Counted from the first letter of the stretch, positions 53,009 through 62,853 are shown. The stretch is 64,000 nucleotides of DNA from Paenibacillus whitsoniae (GCF_003955665.1 NZ_RXHU01000015.1:1-64000), one strand, 5' to 3'. Program-made: numbers and translations. The notes: generated by a model not told the origin, from the letters alone.

Positions 53009-53371
53009 TCACTCTTCATTCTCTTTCTTTATTGTTTCAATCATTTGGTCTAGTCCTCTAATGTCGAAAATTGCTTCTCTTGTACCAGAGAGATAATATA
53101 CCTTTAACCAATAAGCATTTCCTGCTGCAAAAGACGCCACAGCATTTTGAATATTTTCTTCCGTAATGCTTTTTACAATAATATCCGGTGGCCGCGGTGG
53201 AATGTAGTTAATTCCTTCCTTTTCCATGTACCATAGTTGGTTTTTAGGTGTACTAACTACTAAAGTATAGGTCATTCCATCTTCGAGCTCAACAAAGATG
53301 TCGATATTATCGTTTTCTATATCAACTATTTTTGACAATGGTGTTGGATAAAAAATATTTTGTACCTTCAT
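53009..53371 (-). CDS. Probable Rhs toxin immunity protein
   Basis: A 120-residue acidic protein starting 8 nt after the rhs stop codon, the usual place for the immunity gene of a polymorphic toxin. No signal peptide or membrane segment is seen, so it should neutralise the toxin in the cytoplasm by binding. The run DIFVELEDGMTYTLVVSTPK and the later AYWLKVYYL resemble a family I know only as hypothetical proteins. The function comes from position and the matching low GC content. Confidence 0.7.
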   Translation of the reverse strand: MKVQNIFYPTPLSKIVDIENDNIDIFVELEDGMTYTLVVSTPKNQLWYMEKEGINYIPPRPPDIIVKSITEENIQNAVASFAAGNAYWLKVYYLSGTREAIFDIRGLDQMIETIKKENEE

Positions 53372-53379
53372 AATAACTT

Positions 53380-56300
53380 CTATCTCCCATAAATATCAGT
53401 TAGTATTTTTATGACTTTGTCTTCATTTGCCTTACTGGATTTTGCCAGTATTTGCATTTCTCCATTTGCCATTCTATAAAAAACCCTGGCCCCTTCATCA
53501 CCCCTTAAGTAATAAATATCTTTAAACAAGTTTTTTGTTCCAAGTCCTGGGTTTGTATTTCCAGAAAGAAACTTTGCAACCAATTCATCGGCCTCTTTCT
53601 GTACCATTTGATTTTTCCCCATTTTTTCGGCAGCCTTTACTAAACCTATCTCATTTTTAATCAAACTGGCTGCTTTACCTACAAATTTTATTGTACCACT
53701 GAACCCCATAGCGCTGTCTGCCGCTTCTTCATTTTGGGTTATACTATCATACATTTTAATAAGTTCTTCTTGTGCCCAATTTGCGTTCTCAAGGGTATTC
53801 TCATTTGGATCATAATGGTTGAGAGTAGCCATATTAAATAAATATTTAAACTGGTTATTATCAGTTAAACTATTTAATATATTCTTTCTGGCTTCTATCC
53901 CCATTGTAGAACGAACATCCCACCAGGCTTGTGACGAAGCACCCTCCAGCCTAGCAATATTTATAAACGTTTGGACTTCAATTCTTTCGTAGGAATTTCC
54001 TGTTGGATCAACCCTTGTCAATGGGTTATTATCTACATAAGTGTAAAGATTTAGCGATAGGGGGTTGCTCAGTTGCCCCTCATACGTGTCCTCATTGATA
54101 AACCGCCCCATACTCGGATCATACCATCTTGCCCGCAAGTATTGAAGTCCCGTCGTGTCGTCCCAAAACTCGCCTGAATAACGGAACGGCTGCGGAACCG
54201 TCTCTTGGATCGTCAGCGGATTGCCCCAAATATCATAGCTGTACGCATTTAAGGTCTGTCCAAGTTCATCGGTCAGCTCGGTGATGTCGCCATGCCCGTT
54301 GCGCACGTAATACTGCATCGTTTGGGTTGCAGCATCAAATCTGGCGGCAAGTGTGCCTCCGTCGTAAATATAACTTGCTCTGAGTTGGAATTGTCCACTT
54401 GCATTCACAGTGCCTTCGCGGAACAGGTTCCCTTGTTCATCGTAGTAGTAGCGGCTGGTCACTCCGTTCTCTGTTCGCTCGAAAAGTAAGCCATCCCCGT
54501 TGTAACGATACGTCACGGTTTCTCCGCTTGCTGTCGTTGCACTAGTCAGACGATTGCGGTCGTCATAGGTATAGGTCGCACCGCGAAGCTCGGGCATGCT
54601 GCTGCTTGTCAGCACTTGACGATTGCCACGATTGTCATATGCATACGTTTCATTGAACTGGCTCGATGTTTGAATGCGTTGAAGCGGGTCATACGTAAAC
54701 GACGAACTCTCGCCGTTCTCATTTTTACCAATGATGTTGCGATTGTGATCATAGGTATAGCTATAGGAAAGCGATTGACCGGCTTTGGCATAGGAGATGG
54801 ACGATAAATTAAATCCATCGTACGTATTCGTTTGGGTCCATAGTCCGCCATGATAGGACACCTGAGAAATCTGGCTGTTTTTCCTGTACTGCCGCTGAGC
54901 AAGCCCTGCATTGTACACAAACCATTGATCACCTTCGACGTGATCGGTACCCTGAATAAGGGTGGAAGTCAGGCGATTGCGATTGTCGTACTCAAATTCC
55001 AATCGATAATCGAAAGCCACATACTTGATGGATACATCTTGAACATCGTATTCCAGATCCAGCATAGTTCCGTCCGGATAGAGAATATCCCGCAATCTGG
55101 CTGAATTATAGTAGCTGTATTGTGTCGTGCCTGTTCCGTCTGTCATCGAAAGACGCTTGCCCATCACATCGTACGTATAAGAGATGCTCTCCATCGGAGT
55201 CGAACTGTTCATCAGGAAGTTGCGATTGTTGTAGGTGTACGTCGTTGTCTGGTTCTTCGCATCTACGCTGCGTATCAAATTGCTGTTGGCATCGTAGAAC
55301 ATTTTCTCTTGCTGCCCGAGCGGATTGGTTGAAGATATGAGACGTCCTAGCTCGTCATAATGTTTTTGCGTCTTTTGCCCGTCGGGGTATTGAATTTCAA
55401 TTAAATTGTTCGCTGTACTGTACGTATAGCGGGTGACCTTTCCTTCAGCATCGGTCGCGCTGACAAGTCGATTCAGAATATCGTACTCGTAAACTGTAGA
55501 ATGATTGGCCGCATCGGTTGTTTTCGTTAGATTGCCTTGCCAATCATATTCATAGCTGGACAAAACAATGGTTTCGTTCGGCTTGATCTCTTCTTTGCGA
55601 ATCACTCTGCCAAGCAGATCGTGAACTTCCCGTATGGTGTTGTTCTCTTCATCGGTCGTTGTCATCGTTTGCGCTACATCGTCATATTGCACGGACGAAG
55701 CAGATTGATCCGCATGCGTAGTCGAAGTGAGACGTCCCCATGCATCGTAGGCATACTGCGTTTGATGACCTTTGGCATCCTGGTCCCAAGTCTTCCGGCC
55801 ATACGAATCGTAGCCATAGGTGGCATAGCCCAGTCCCAAGGTCTCGGCCGTTTTCCAGCCAAAAGGATTAAATATCGCTTCGGTTATTTTGCCCAGTGCA
55901 TCTGTCGTAGTAATTTTATTTAATACATCATCGTAGACGATGTTGGTCTCGCTATTGTCCTGCATCCTCTGTTTCGTGACACGACCGAGCTTGTCATACG
56001 TATTGGAAAGGGCGTTGCCTCGGCCATCAATCAGCGTGGTCAGTTGACCTGTAACTTTGTTGTATTCCATATTTGAAGCTATGGTTGAAATCTGTCCTTC
56101 CGCATCGGTTACCTGAGCAATTTGCTTTGTTGGAAAACCGAAGTTGTAAGCAGCGCCATATTCATTCGTAATGTGCACAGTGCGAGCATCGTCTGTAATG
56201 TTAATACCAACGATATTGCCGTAGGCATCCAGGTCATAGGCCACATTCTGCTTAATCGCGCCGCTCGCGTTGTTCTCTCTAACTGTCATGCCCGTTATAC

Positions 56301-58695
56301 TACCTTGCGCATTACGCGTATAGGCAGTGTACTTGGTCAATGAGCTGGATACAGGAGCAGCGCTGCTGGCGAGCAAGTGCTGCGCATCATACGTGAACGT
56401 CGTCGTCACGCCAAGCGGATCGATGGAAGTGAGCACGTTTCCGTAATCATCGTAAGTAACACTTGATGTCAAAGCTTGCCCAGTTGTTCCCTGAACCGTC
56501 ACGCTTTTGCTTGTTGCAAGTGGGACTGGACGCATTTTTGCGGGGTCATCAAAGGTATTCGTGGTTGTGACAATTTGTGTCCCGGATTGTTGCGTAATTG
56601 TGGTGTTGTAATACACATCCGGTGTATTGGCATCAATAAAATCTTTATTGAACGTGTATGATGTCGTGACAAGTCCATCCGAAACCGTATTGGTAAATGT
56701 GGTATCGACTCCATAATTGCCAGGATTCCCATAAGTGAAGTCGTTATGGTTGCTCTTCACCTGCGTCCCGTCCGAATAATCGATGAGGTCTTCTCTAGAC
56801 TGAACGAACCAGGTGTCCTCGGAGGCTGTGCTGCCGATTGACTTACGATAGGAGCCATAAGTATACGTCGTTTGCGCCTGTGTGGGATGCACCACTTGGG
56901 TTAATAGCAAGTTGTAGTTGGAGCCATCTTCATAGCCGCTGCCCAGCAAGTTGTATTTCGTTTCCGCACCGGAATATCCATAAGAGGTTGTTCTTCCTTG
57001 TGCATCCGTCACTGAACCGAGAAATTCCTTGTCGGCCCATGGACCTTTGTGGTACGTAACCGTCTGGTCATTCAAGGTCAGCGTGACTTCTGTCGTTGAA
57101 TAGGCAATCTGAATAGCATTGTCCAACGCATCAGTCACTTTTACCAAGACCTCGCCATAGGGAGAAACATTCGCATAGTAAAACTGGATGGCGTTGTCGT
57201 AGTTATCGCTAATTTGGATGAGTTTTCCATCACTGGAGAAATACTGAGATACCCCATTTGTTGACCTCAAGACGTAAGAGGAAGTCTTGCCGTTTACGTT
57301 CTTGGTGGCAGGGTCCGGTGCAAAACTGAGATCCTTCCACGGATAACCGATAAGTTGGTTCGAACCCGAAATTTCATACGTGCCTGACCCGGCAATGGAT
57401 ATGAACCTTTTGCTGTCTTTAAATCGGATATAAGAAATGTCCCACGACCAGCCTTTCCCAAGAGGGAAACGGGTATCATTAGCTGCAGGACTTGGAATAT
57501 TTTTGTAACCTGCGGTCAAGTTGTCATGTAAATATGGAAGTTCAATCACTTGGCCGGTAGGATAGTTCATGTACCAGATTGCTTTCCCATACCCGCTTAT
57601 ACCGCCTTGCCACGGCGCATAGTAGGGCAGGTTATTATGATACTGCGCAACTTCGTTCTGAACAGATGCAAGCGCATTCGTCTCATCGGCATACTCATAG
57701 GCAAAATATGCGGGTGGAGTAACACCCCAAATGATATTGTCATACTGAAAGTAATAGGGATCCATGTAAATTAAGGCCGGTGGTAAGCCGCTGCTGCTGC
57801 GGAACCCTGTTGAAGGGTCTACCTTGTCCACGTAAAGCTGGACGACAGGGTAGAACCATTTGCGTTGATACTGCTTCCATTTGACGTCATTATCGAAATA
57901 CGTGGCAGCCGAACTGTTGTACGTCCTATTAAGCGAGAAAGAAAGGCCGTTTCTGCCCGGCAGCGTAAGATCGGTATAGTTGAGTGTCAGCGATCCATCT
58001 ACCGTAGAGATATGTTCGCTGCCGTTCGATACACTGTAAGGTGCATTGTCCGTATGGAACGTCATTTTATTGGCAGCAGCCTCATCATAGGTAGAAGCCA
58101 AGTTCGGAAGTTCAGGAGCAGAATTCGCGCTGGATGCCATCGCTTGCTTGAGAGGTGAGCTTTTCGCTTGATAGACCTCGACTGCAACCGTCGACTCTCC
58201 TTCGACGACCTTGGAATCCGCATCAATACGCACAGAAGCTGCTCTCTCCGGTAATGCGCTTTTCGCCTGCTTCGAAGTCGACAGTTTCTCAGAAGTGGAC
58301 ACAAGTTGTTTCTCGACATTGCGAATAGATGTATGAATGTCCAGATCCTTTTCCCTCGGCTCAGGAGCAATCGCATTCAAGACCGTATCCAGAGACTGTC
58401 CGTTGTCCTTGGACTGCTGCAAAGCTTGGAATAGTTGTTGTAAGGAATATCCTTTGTTTACCTCAGCAATGAGTGTCTCTTCTTTTTGCTGAAAAGCTTG
58501 GCTGAGCCAAGGAATCGTTATAATATCCGCTTTGGCGTCTGGGAATTCTTTGACAGCCTCTTCGTTTTTCTGAGTGACGCGTTGAATCTTCTTAGAGAGT
58601 ATACCATGATTGGAAATGCCCGCCGCTTCAGCACTTGGCAAAAATAGCGACAAGACGAAAGTGATGACTAGCGTTAGCGATATCCATTTCTTCAT
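53380..58695 (-). CDS. Secreted Rhs/YD-repeat polymorphic toxin
   Basis: A 1771-residue protein with a Sec signal peptide (MKKWISLTLVITFVLSLFLP then SAEA). An N-terminal domain precedes many YD repeats (TYDxxGR and YEYDxxNR types, about 620-1480), which should form a shell. The Rhs core signature MGRFINEDTYEGQ...DPTGN ends at residue 1567. The last 204 residues are a variable tip. Its end, LFKDIYYLRGDEGARVFYRM then AKSSKANEDKVIKIL, has the look of a small RelE/ParE-like RNase, but this is a weak call. No VgrG or type VI genes are present, as expected for a Gram-positive wall-associated toxin. Confidence 0.9.
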   Translation of the reverse strand: MKKWISLTLVITFVLSLFLPSAEAAGISNHGILSKKIQRVTQKNEEAVKEFPDAKADIITIPWLSQAFQQKEETLIAEVNKGYSLQQLFQALQQSKDNGQSLDTVLNAIAPEPREKDLDIHTSIRNVEKQLVSTSEKLSTSKQAKSALPERAASVRIDADSKVVEGESTVAVEVYQAKSSPLKQAMASSANSAPELPNLASTYDEAAANKMTFHTDNAPYSVSNGSEHISTVDGSLTLNYTDLTLPGRNGLSFSLNRTYNSSAATYFDNDVKWKQYQRKWFYPVVQLYVDKVDPSTGFRSSSGLPPALIYMDPYYFQYDNIIWGVTPPAYFAYEYADETNALASVQNEVAQYHNNLPYYAPWQGGISGYGKAIWYMNYPTGQVIELPYLHDNLTAGYKNIPSPAANDTRFPLGKGWSWDISYIRFKDSKRFISIAGSGTYEISGSNQLIGYPWKDLSFAPDPATKNVNGKTSSYVLRSTNGVSQYFSSDGKLIQISDNYDNAIQFYYANVSPYGEVLVKVTDALDNAIQIAYSTTEVTLTLNDQTVTYHKGPWADKEFLGSVTDAQGRTTSYGYSGAETKYNLLGSGYEDGSNYNLLLTQVVHPTQAQTTYTYGSYRKSIGSTASEDTWFVQSREDLIDYSDGTQVKSNHNDFTYGNPGNYGVDTTFTNTVSDGLVTTSYTFNKDFIDANTPDVYYNTTITQQSGTQIVTTTNTFDDPAKMRPVPLATSKSVTVQGTTGQALTSSVTYDDYGNVLTSIDPLGVTTTFTYDAQHLLASSAAPVSSSLTKYTAYTRNAQGSITGMTVRENNASGAIKQNVAYDLDAYGNIVGINITDDARTVHITNEYGAAYNFGFPTKQIAQVTDAEGQISTIASNMEYNKVTGQLTTLIDGRGNALSNTYDKLGRVTKQRMQDNSETNIVYDDVLNKITTTDALGKITEAIFNPFGWKTAETLGLGYATYGYDSYGRKTWDQDAKGHQTQYAYDAWGRLTSTTHADQSASSVQYDDVAQTMTTTDEENNTIREVHDLLGRVIRKEEIKPNETIVLSSYEYDWQGNLTKTTDAANHSTVYEYDILNRLVSATDAEGKVTRYTYSTANNLIEIQYPDGQKTQKHYDELGRLISSTNPLGQQEKMFYDANSNLIRSVDAKNQTTTYTYNNRNFLMNSSTPMESISYTYDVMGKRLSMTDGTGTTQYSYYNSARLRDILYPDGTMLDLEYDVQDVSIKYVAFDYRLEFEYDNRNRLTSTLIQGTDHVEGDQWFVYNAGLAQRQYRKNSQISQVSYHGGLWTQTNTYDGFNLSSISYAKAGQSLSYSYTYDHNRNIIGKNENGESSSFTYDPLQRIQTSSQFNETYAYDNRGNRQVLTSSSMPELRGATYTYDDRNRLTSATTASGETVTYRYNGDGLLFERTENGVTSRYYYDEQGNLFREGTVNASGQFQLRASYIYDGGTLAARFDAATQTMQYYVRNGHGDITELTDELGQTLNAYSYDIWGNPLTIQETVPQPFRYSGEFWDDTTGLQYLRARWYDPSMGRFINEDTYEGQLSNPLSLNLYTYVDNNPLTRVDPTGNSYERIEVQTFINIARLEGASSQAWWDVRSTMGIEARKNILNSLTDNNQFKYLFNMATLNHYDPNENTLENANWAQEELIKMYDSITQNEEAADSAMGFSGTIKFVGKAASLIKNEIGLVKAAEKMGKNQMVQKEADELVAKFLSGNTNPGLGTKNLFKDIYYLRGDEGARVFYRMANGEMQILAKSSKANEDKVIKILTDIYGR

Positions 58696-58737
58696 AGGGG
58701 ATACGAAACTCCTTTATCTTAGTAAAATTTGCTTTAA

Positions 58738-59430
58738 TTAAGGGATAATGACGTTGAGCAAATTACCGTTATCGTCGTAAACATACGACTGAATCGTTTG
58801 GCCAGTCTGTTGAATCGTGATGGATTGCAGCCTCCCTGCGCTATCATAGTTGTAATGGAGACTGCCATTTAAGAGAATAACAACCTTGTTACTCGGGGAA
58901 GATTCGTTTCCGAGACCATCTACAGCTTTAACAACAAAGGAATAAACCGTGTTTGGCATTAAGCCGTTCACATTAACGGCTGAGTACTCCGCCCCTATTC
59001 CGCCGAGAAGCACATTGCCATTATAAATATGATAGCCGTATACACCTGCCGTAACGGTAGGTTCACTCCATTTCAGTGTGACAGCGTCGCTGGCTCTTGA
59101 AATAACTTTCAAATTAGTTGGTGCTGGTACAGAAGCTTGTATTTGCATAACTTTCGGCTGATAGACCGAATATGTGACACTAGTGACGGTTCCAGATTGA
59201 ACACGATTTTGAACTTGACCGACAATGGTTGCACCTGTTTTGTCAGCACTTGTTGGCTTCCCCCAGGGGATTACGTAGGGAGCAGCCCATACAGCATTAC
59301 CTCCAATTAACAGCATGCAGTATACAAGTACTGCAAATGAAACAGATACTGCACATAAACGCGACTTCCTTCTTGAGTTCACTTCACCAAACCCTTTCTG
59401 CATGTTTTTTCTTGAAGTGCGTAAGAACAT
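58738..59430 (-). CDS. Secreted fibronectin type III protein with a terminal YD motif
   Basis: A 230-residue exported protein. A hydrophobic signal/anchor segment lies near residues 20-45 (after many Arg/Lys), followed by one FN3 domain (about 95-185, with VTLKWSEPTVTAGVYGYHIY). The end YNYDSAGRLQSITIQQTGQT is a single Rhs/YD repeat. It precedes the large rhs gene by 42 nt and may anchor or guide it. ATG 59430 follows GGAGTGAG; a GTG at 59448 is possible. Confidence 0.78.
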   Translation of the reverse strand: MFLRTSRKNMQKGFGEVNSRRKSRLCAVSVSFAVLVYCMLLIGGNAVWAAPYVIPWGKPTSADKTGATIVGQVQNRVQSGTVTSVTYSVYQPKVMQIQASVPAPTNLKVISRASDAVTLKWSEPTVTAGVYGYHIYNGNVLLGGIGAEYSAVNVNGLMPNTVYSFVVKAVDGLGNESSPSNKVVILLNGSLHYNYDSAGRLQSITIQQTGQTIQSYVYDDNGNLLNVIIP

Positions 59431-59449
59431 AGAACTCACTCCACGCACA

Positions 59450-59700
59450 ACAAAAATCAGTATAATAACCAGTAATTCCCTTGTAAATCCGATAATTTGT
59501 ATGTATTTGTAAGATATTGTCGAATAATCGAAAATTCAAATTATTGTAAAATTTTGTTCGTAACTAAACCTAATTGGTTCTAAATACCCTTTCCAGATAT
59601 TTCTTTTAAAGAAATTGAATACTCAAATACATTGCAAAAAACACAGAAATCGTTTAAATACCTAAAATATATCTTTACGCGTTAAACCAGAAATCCTCGT
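59450..59700. other. AT-rich non-coding spacer at the edge of the Rhs island
   Basis: About 250 bp of AT-rich sequence upstream of the FN3 gene. I see no gene, RNA or transposon end in it; it should hold the promoter of the FN3-rhs-immunity operon, but no clear -35/-10 pair stands out. Confidence 0.5.
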
Positions 59701-59730
59701 TGAATTGTAAAAATAAGTCTAAAGTCCGAA

Positions 59731-59777
59731 CACCAAAACGTCCCCACCGCCTTGTCGCGGATGGGGACGTTTTGGTG
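59731..59777. repeat. Long perfect hairpin
   Basis: CACCAAAACGTCCCCA pairs perfectly over 16 bp with TGGGGACGTTTTGGTG around a 15-nt loop. No T-run follows on either strand, so it is not a standard terminator, although it could protect the 3' end of the PhyH transcript 50 nt away. It could also be a dispersed palindromic element. Confidence 0.75.
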
Positions 59778-59828
59778 TTGCAGCGCGCCGACAACTACCG
59801 ACGCATTCGGCAGCGCTTGCTGCATCCC

Positions 59829-60596
59829 TTACAGAAAATAGTACTCACTCGCATCTTTGCCTGCGAGCGCATACCGCTTGTAGTGCTGATAGTGCGCCTT
59901 GTACAGATCCCCGTCCTTCGCCGGCGAGTAGGTCAGGAACAGCTGCTTGCGGCTGCGGTCCGACGTGTTCGCTCCGCTTTGATGCGGCGTAAAGGAGTGG
60001 AAAAGAATGATGTCGCCCGGATTCGTTTCGACGATTTCCCCCGTAGACGGGTCGATTTCGGCAATCTCCTCTGCATTCATATTGCGCAGCTCGCCCGGTG
60101 TGGAACGGAGACGATCGTGATAGCCAGGGAACAGCTCCAACCCGCCGTTAACCACCGTTGCACCGTCAATCGCCACCATTACGGAGATCAGCCCCTCAAT
60201 CGGGAAGCCCTGCCACCACGAAGCGTCCTGGTGCATGCTGTAGCCTTTTGCTCCGGGCAGTTTGAAGATCAGTTTGTCTTTGAACAGCTTCGGCTCATCC
60301 AGGTAAATGTCCCGCAACGGAGACAAAATGCGCTCATCCTTTACCAAATCCGCAAATACGGCGGAAATGTCATGAACGGGATCGAGGCGCTCAATTGCGA
60401 TCGAACCGTCGGTATAGCCTTTGTGCCCGGCACGAACATTGCGCGGTGTCGTGTACGCCTCCAAGGTGAGCAGCTTGTCGCACTCCGCTTGCAGCACGCG
60501 CGCCTCCTGCTCGCTGAATACATTCCGCAGCACCAGATAGCCCTTCTGTTTGTAGCTCTCCAATTGTTCATAAGACAGGATGTTGATTTTTTGCAT
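59829..60596 (-). CDS. Phytanoyl-CoA dioxygenase (PhyH) family Fe(II)/2-oxoglutarate oxygenase
   Basis: A 255-residue non-haem iron oxygenase. The facial triad is His122-x-Asp124 (MHQDASWW) and His205 (PHQSGANTSDRSRKQ), with Arg216 as the 2-oxoglutarate anchor. Bacterial members hydroxylate varied small molecules, and the substrate here is unknown. I use ATG 60596, 9 nt after AAGGAGA; ATG 60602 is only 3 nt away. It is divergent from an AraC-type regulator that probably controls it. Confidence 0.88.
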   Translation of the reverse strand: MQKINILSYEQLESYKQKGYLVLRNVFSEQEARVLQAECDKLLTLEAYTTPRNVRAGHKGYTDGSIAIERLDPVHDISAVFADLVKDERILSPLRDIYLDEPKLFKDKLIFKLPGAKGYSMHQDASWWQGFPIEGLISVMVAIDGATVVNGGLELFPGYHDRLRSTPGELRNMNAEEIAEIDPSTGEIVETNPGDIILFHSFTPHQSGANTSDRSRKQLFLTYSPAKDGDLYKAHYQHYKRYALAGKDASEYYFL

Positions 60597-60732
60597 GATC
60601 ATCTTCTCCTTCACTTTTTTGATTATCGCGCCCTTCATGAGTATCATATTACGCGGAGTTCTTTACTTTTCACATGCACCGTCTTATGATAATTCATATA
60701 CTTTTTTGCGAAATCAAAAAGGAGGAGCCCAC

Positions 60733-61512
60733 ATGCCGAATGTCGCGATCTGCCGAAGCTATTTCAGTGGAGTTCGGACGTCCTTTAACCTCGGGGAAGA
60801 TCTCTATGAGCATTGGGTACTTCTCGCTGCGCAGTCCGGAAGCTTCTGCTTTCAGCTGGGGGCCGGCGAGGCAGAGGACACAAAACTGATCAAAGCCGGA
60901 GAACTGGTTCTTTGTCCGCCCGGCACGCCTTTAAAACGGTGGGTGGTCGATCCGCTGACGTTTGTTTTTATCGAATTCGCCTCCGACAGTCCCCATCCCA
61001 CCGGCAAAATCACGGTCAATGACGTGCAGCGCCTCACCTCGACCTTCACCTATTTGCGCCAGGTGTCGCAGCATAATCAAGCCGAGACCTCGAACGTAGA
61101 CTACATGAATCATCTTCTGAGAGACCTGCTCCGGATGATCGATTGGGAACGCAAGCTGGCCGGCCAGGCGGTTCCGCGCGATCAACTCGATCCCCTCAGC
61201 CAGCGAGCCCTGGCCTATCTCGATCTTCACGCTTTCGATGAGTCGCTCAACTTGCAGCACCTCGCCCAGGAACTCGGACTCAGCGCTTCCCAATTGACCC
61301 GGCGTTTCCAGGACGCCTACAAGCTGTCGCCCATCGCGTACGTCACGACGATTCGCCTGCGCAAAGCGTGTGCGCTGCTGGTGGAAACCGACGACACGCT
61401 GGAAGCGATCGCGGAGCAGTGCGGCTATCAGAACGCATTTTATTTTAGCCGCATGTTCAAAAAGAAACAGCAAATAAGCCCCTCGACGTATCGAAGGACT
61501 TATCGGATTTAA
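60733..61512 (+). CDS. AraC-family transcriptional regulator
   Basis: A 259-residue regulator with an N-terminal cupin-like sensing domain (LCPPGTPLKRWVVDP) and a C-terminal AraC double HTH (LQHLAQELGLSASQLTRRFQ...YQNAFYFSRMFKKKQQISPS). GGAGGAG lies just before ATG 60733. It shares a 136-bp promoter region with the PhyH gene; small-molecule induction of that gene is the likely role. Confidence 0.9.
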   Translation: MPNVAICRSYFSGVRTSFNLGEDLYEHWVLLAAQSGSFCFQLGAGEAEDTKLIKAGELVLCPPGTPLKRWVVDPLTFVFIEFASDSPHPTGKITVNDVQRLTSTFTYLRQVSQHNQAETSNVDYMNHLLRDLLRMIDWERKLAGQAVPRDQLDPLSQRALAYLDLHAFDESLNLQHLAQELGLSASQLTRRFQDAYKLSPIAYVTTIRLRKACALLVETDDTLEAIAEQCGYQNAFYFSRMFKKKQQISPSTYRRTYRI

Positions 61513-61555
61513 CCGGAAACGATGCGGGGTCCGTCTGTTTCTGTTTCTACGCATG

Positions 61556-62611
61556 CTATGAACGACGTTTCATTAATCGCAACTTCGAAACCGTCGCTCC
61601 CAGCAAGGAAGCCAGCTGCTCGCCCATCCGCATATGCCCGTATTCCGATGGGTGAATGAGATCCGTCGTCAGCGAAGTAAAATCCGTCATAATTTCCCGC
61701 CCATCCAGCAAAAACAGGTTCTCATGCCGCTTCGTCTCCCGGTATCTCTTCAACACATCGTTGAAAGCCAGCTCAGCCACCGCGTATGGATGTGAAGTGT
61801 CGAAGAAATGCGTTGCCCGATTCGGATAAATCGTCGTCAGAAAAATCGGCTTTGTCGGATGCCGCTCTATCAGGCCATCCAGCATGAGGTTCACACGCCG
61901 CTCGAATTCCTCCACCGGCACAACGGCCCGCATATTGACACCCAGCTCCAAATAGGCAAAATCCCAATCTTCTCGAACAGCAAAATGGCGGGCAACCTCC
62001 GGTTCGCAGAAGCAGGAGCCGCTGAGCCCCATGTTCAGCACGTCAACACCTAATCGGCGTCCCGTTTGCTGCGCATAGCAGTTATAATGGCTGATGGCGC
62101 CCACCCCATGCGTAATGGATGAGCCGTATGCAAGCATCGTCAGCGAAGGCATCTCCTCTTGGCGTGGCGGCCTTAGCCCATAGCCAAACGTATCGATGTC
62201 CGCCACAACCGCGCTGTACCGTTCAAAATACACCCGCCACACCTGCGGAGAAAATGCCCCACTCGTCAGCAGTGCTTCCGGCACCTCCGCAAACCGGTCG
62301 GGCTGCTCGAGCTCCAGCGTCGTAAAAACGCCGGCTTTCAGCGTGTAGGCCGCGTGGAACAAATCGCCTTTGAAGACGAGCACCTGGCCGTCTTTCTCCT
62401 GCGCTGCCAGCGTCAGACGAAACACTTTTGCTTCCGTTACGAACCGCAGCTCGCAACCGCTGGACTCAACGGCTGCGGTCCGTCCTTTTGCCGTCAGCGC
62501 CTCGCGCACTTCCTTCGGAAACCGCTGGAGCCTAAGCCCCGGCAGAAAGGCCCGCTCCTCGAGCTCCGCCACATTATGAAAATAAACCTGATCCAGCCTC
62601 GTGCTTTCCAT
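61556..62611 (-). CDS. SGNH/GDSL hydrolase with N-terminal beta-sandwich
   Basis: A 351-residue protein. An N-terminal domain of about 150 residues resembles a carbohydrate-esterase-type jelly roll. The SGNH catalytic domain has block I AYGSSITHG with the nucleophile serine, and Asp-His in TDLIHPSEYGH. It has no signal peptide. Such two-domain esterases commonly deacetylate xylan or pectin fragments, so a role in glycan catabolism is likely. ATG 62611 is used; a longer frame to 62686 lacks an SD. Confidence 0.85.
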   Translation of the reverse strand: MESTRLDQVYFHNVAELEERAFLPGLRLQRFPKEVREALTAKGRTAAVESSGCELRFVTEAKVFRLTLAAQEKDGQVLVFKGDLFHAAYTLKAGVFTTLELEQPDRFAEVPEALLTSGAFSPQVWRVYFERYSAVVADIDTFGYGLRPPRQEEMPSLTMLAYGSSITHGVGAISHYNCYAQQTGRRLGVDVLNMGLSGSCFCEPEVARHFAVREDWDFAYLELGVNMRAVVPVEEFERRVNLMLDGLIERHPTKPIFLTTIYPNRATHFFDTSHPYAVAELAFNDVLKRYRETKRHENLFLLDGREIMTDFTSLTTDLIHPSEYGHMRMGEQLASLLGATVSKLRLMKRRS

Positions 62612-62781
62612 CCTTACTCCCTGCCTCCTTTTATTTATATAATGGGAATTACTCTCATTATAAGGAGGCAGGTGAGAGAAAACCATGCATCTTTAAACAA
62701 GTTTGCTTTTTTAAAGAGAAAGCGGATTAACGGAATCCAATTTATGGTATATTGTGTAATAAGGTTATTTTAAATTTCCTC

Positions 62782-62842
62782 TTGCACCTTACGTTACGTC
62801 ATCTTTTATAGTTACAATACCGGTATAACGTTAGCGCTAACG
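62782..62842 (+). promoter_or_regulatory. MerR-type promoter with long spacer and operator palindromes
   Basis: -35 TTGCAC (62782-62787) and -10 TATAGT (62807-62812) are separated by 19 bp, the over-long spacer typical of promoters activated by MerR-family proteins. ACGTTACGT lies within the spacer. Downstream are two perfect palindromes, ATACCGGTAT (62818-62827) and CGTTAGCGCTAACG (62829-62842), just before the SD AAGGAG. The arrangement suggests autoregulation by the next gene. Confidence 0.65.
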
Positions 62843-62853
62843 AAGGAGTTGCG

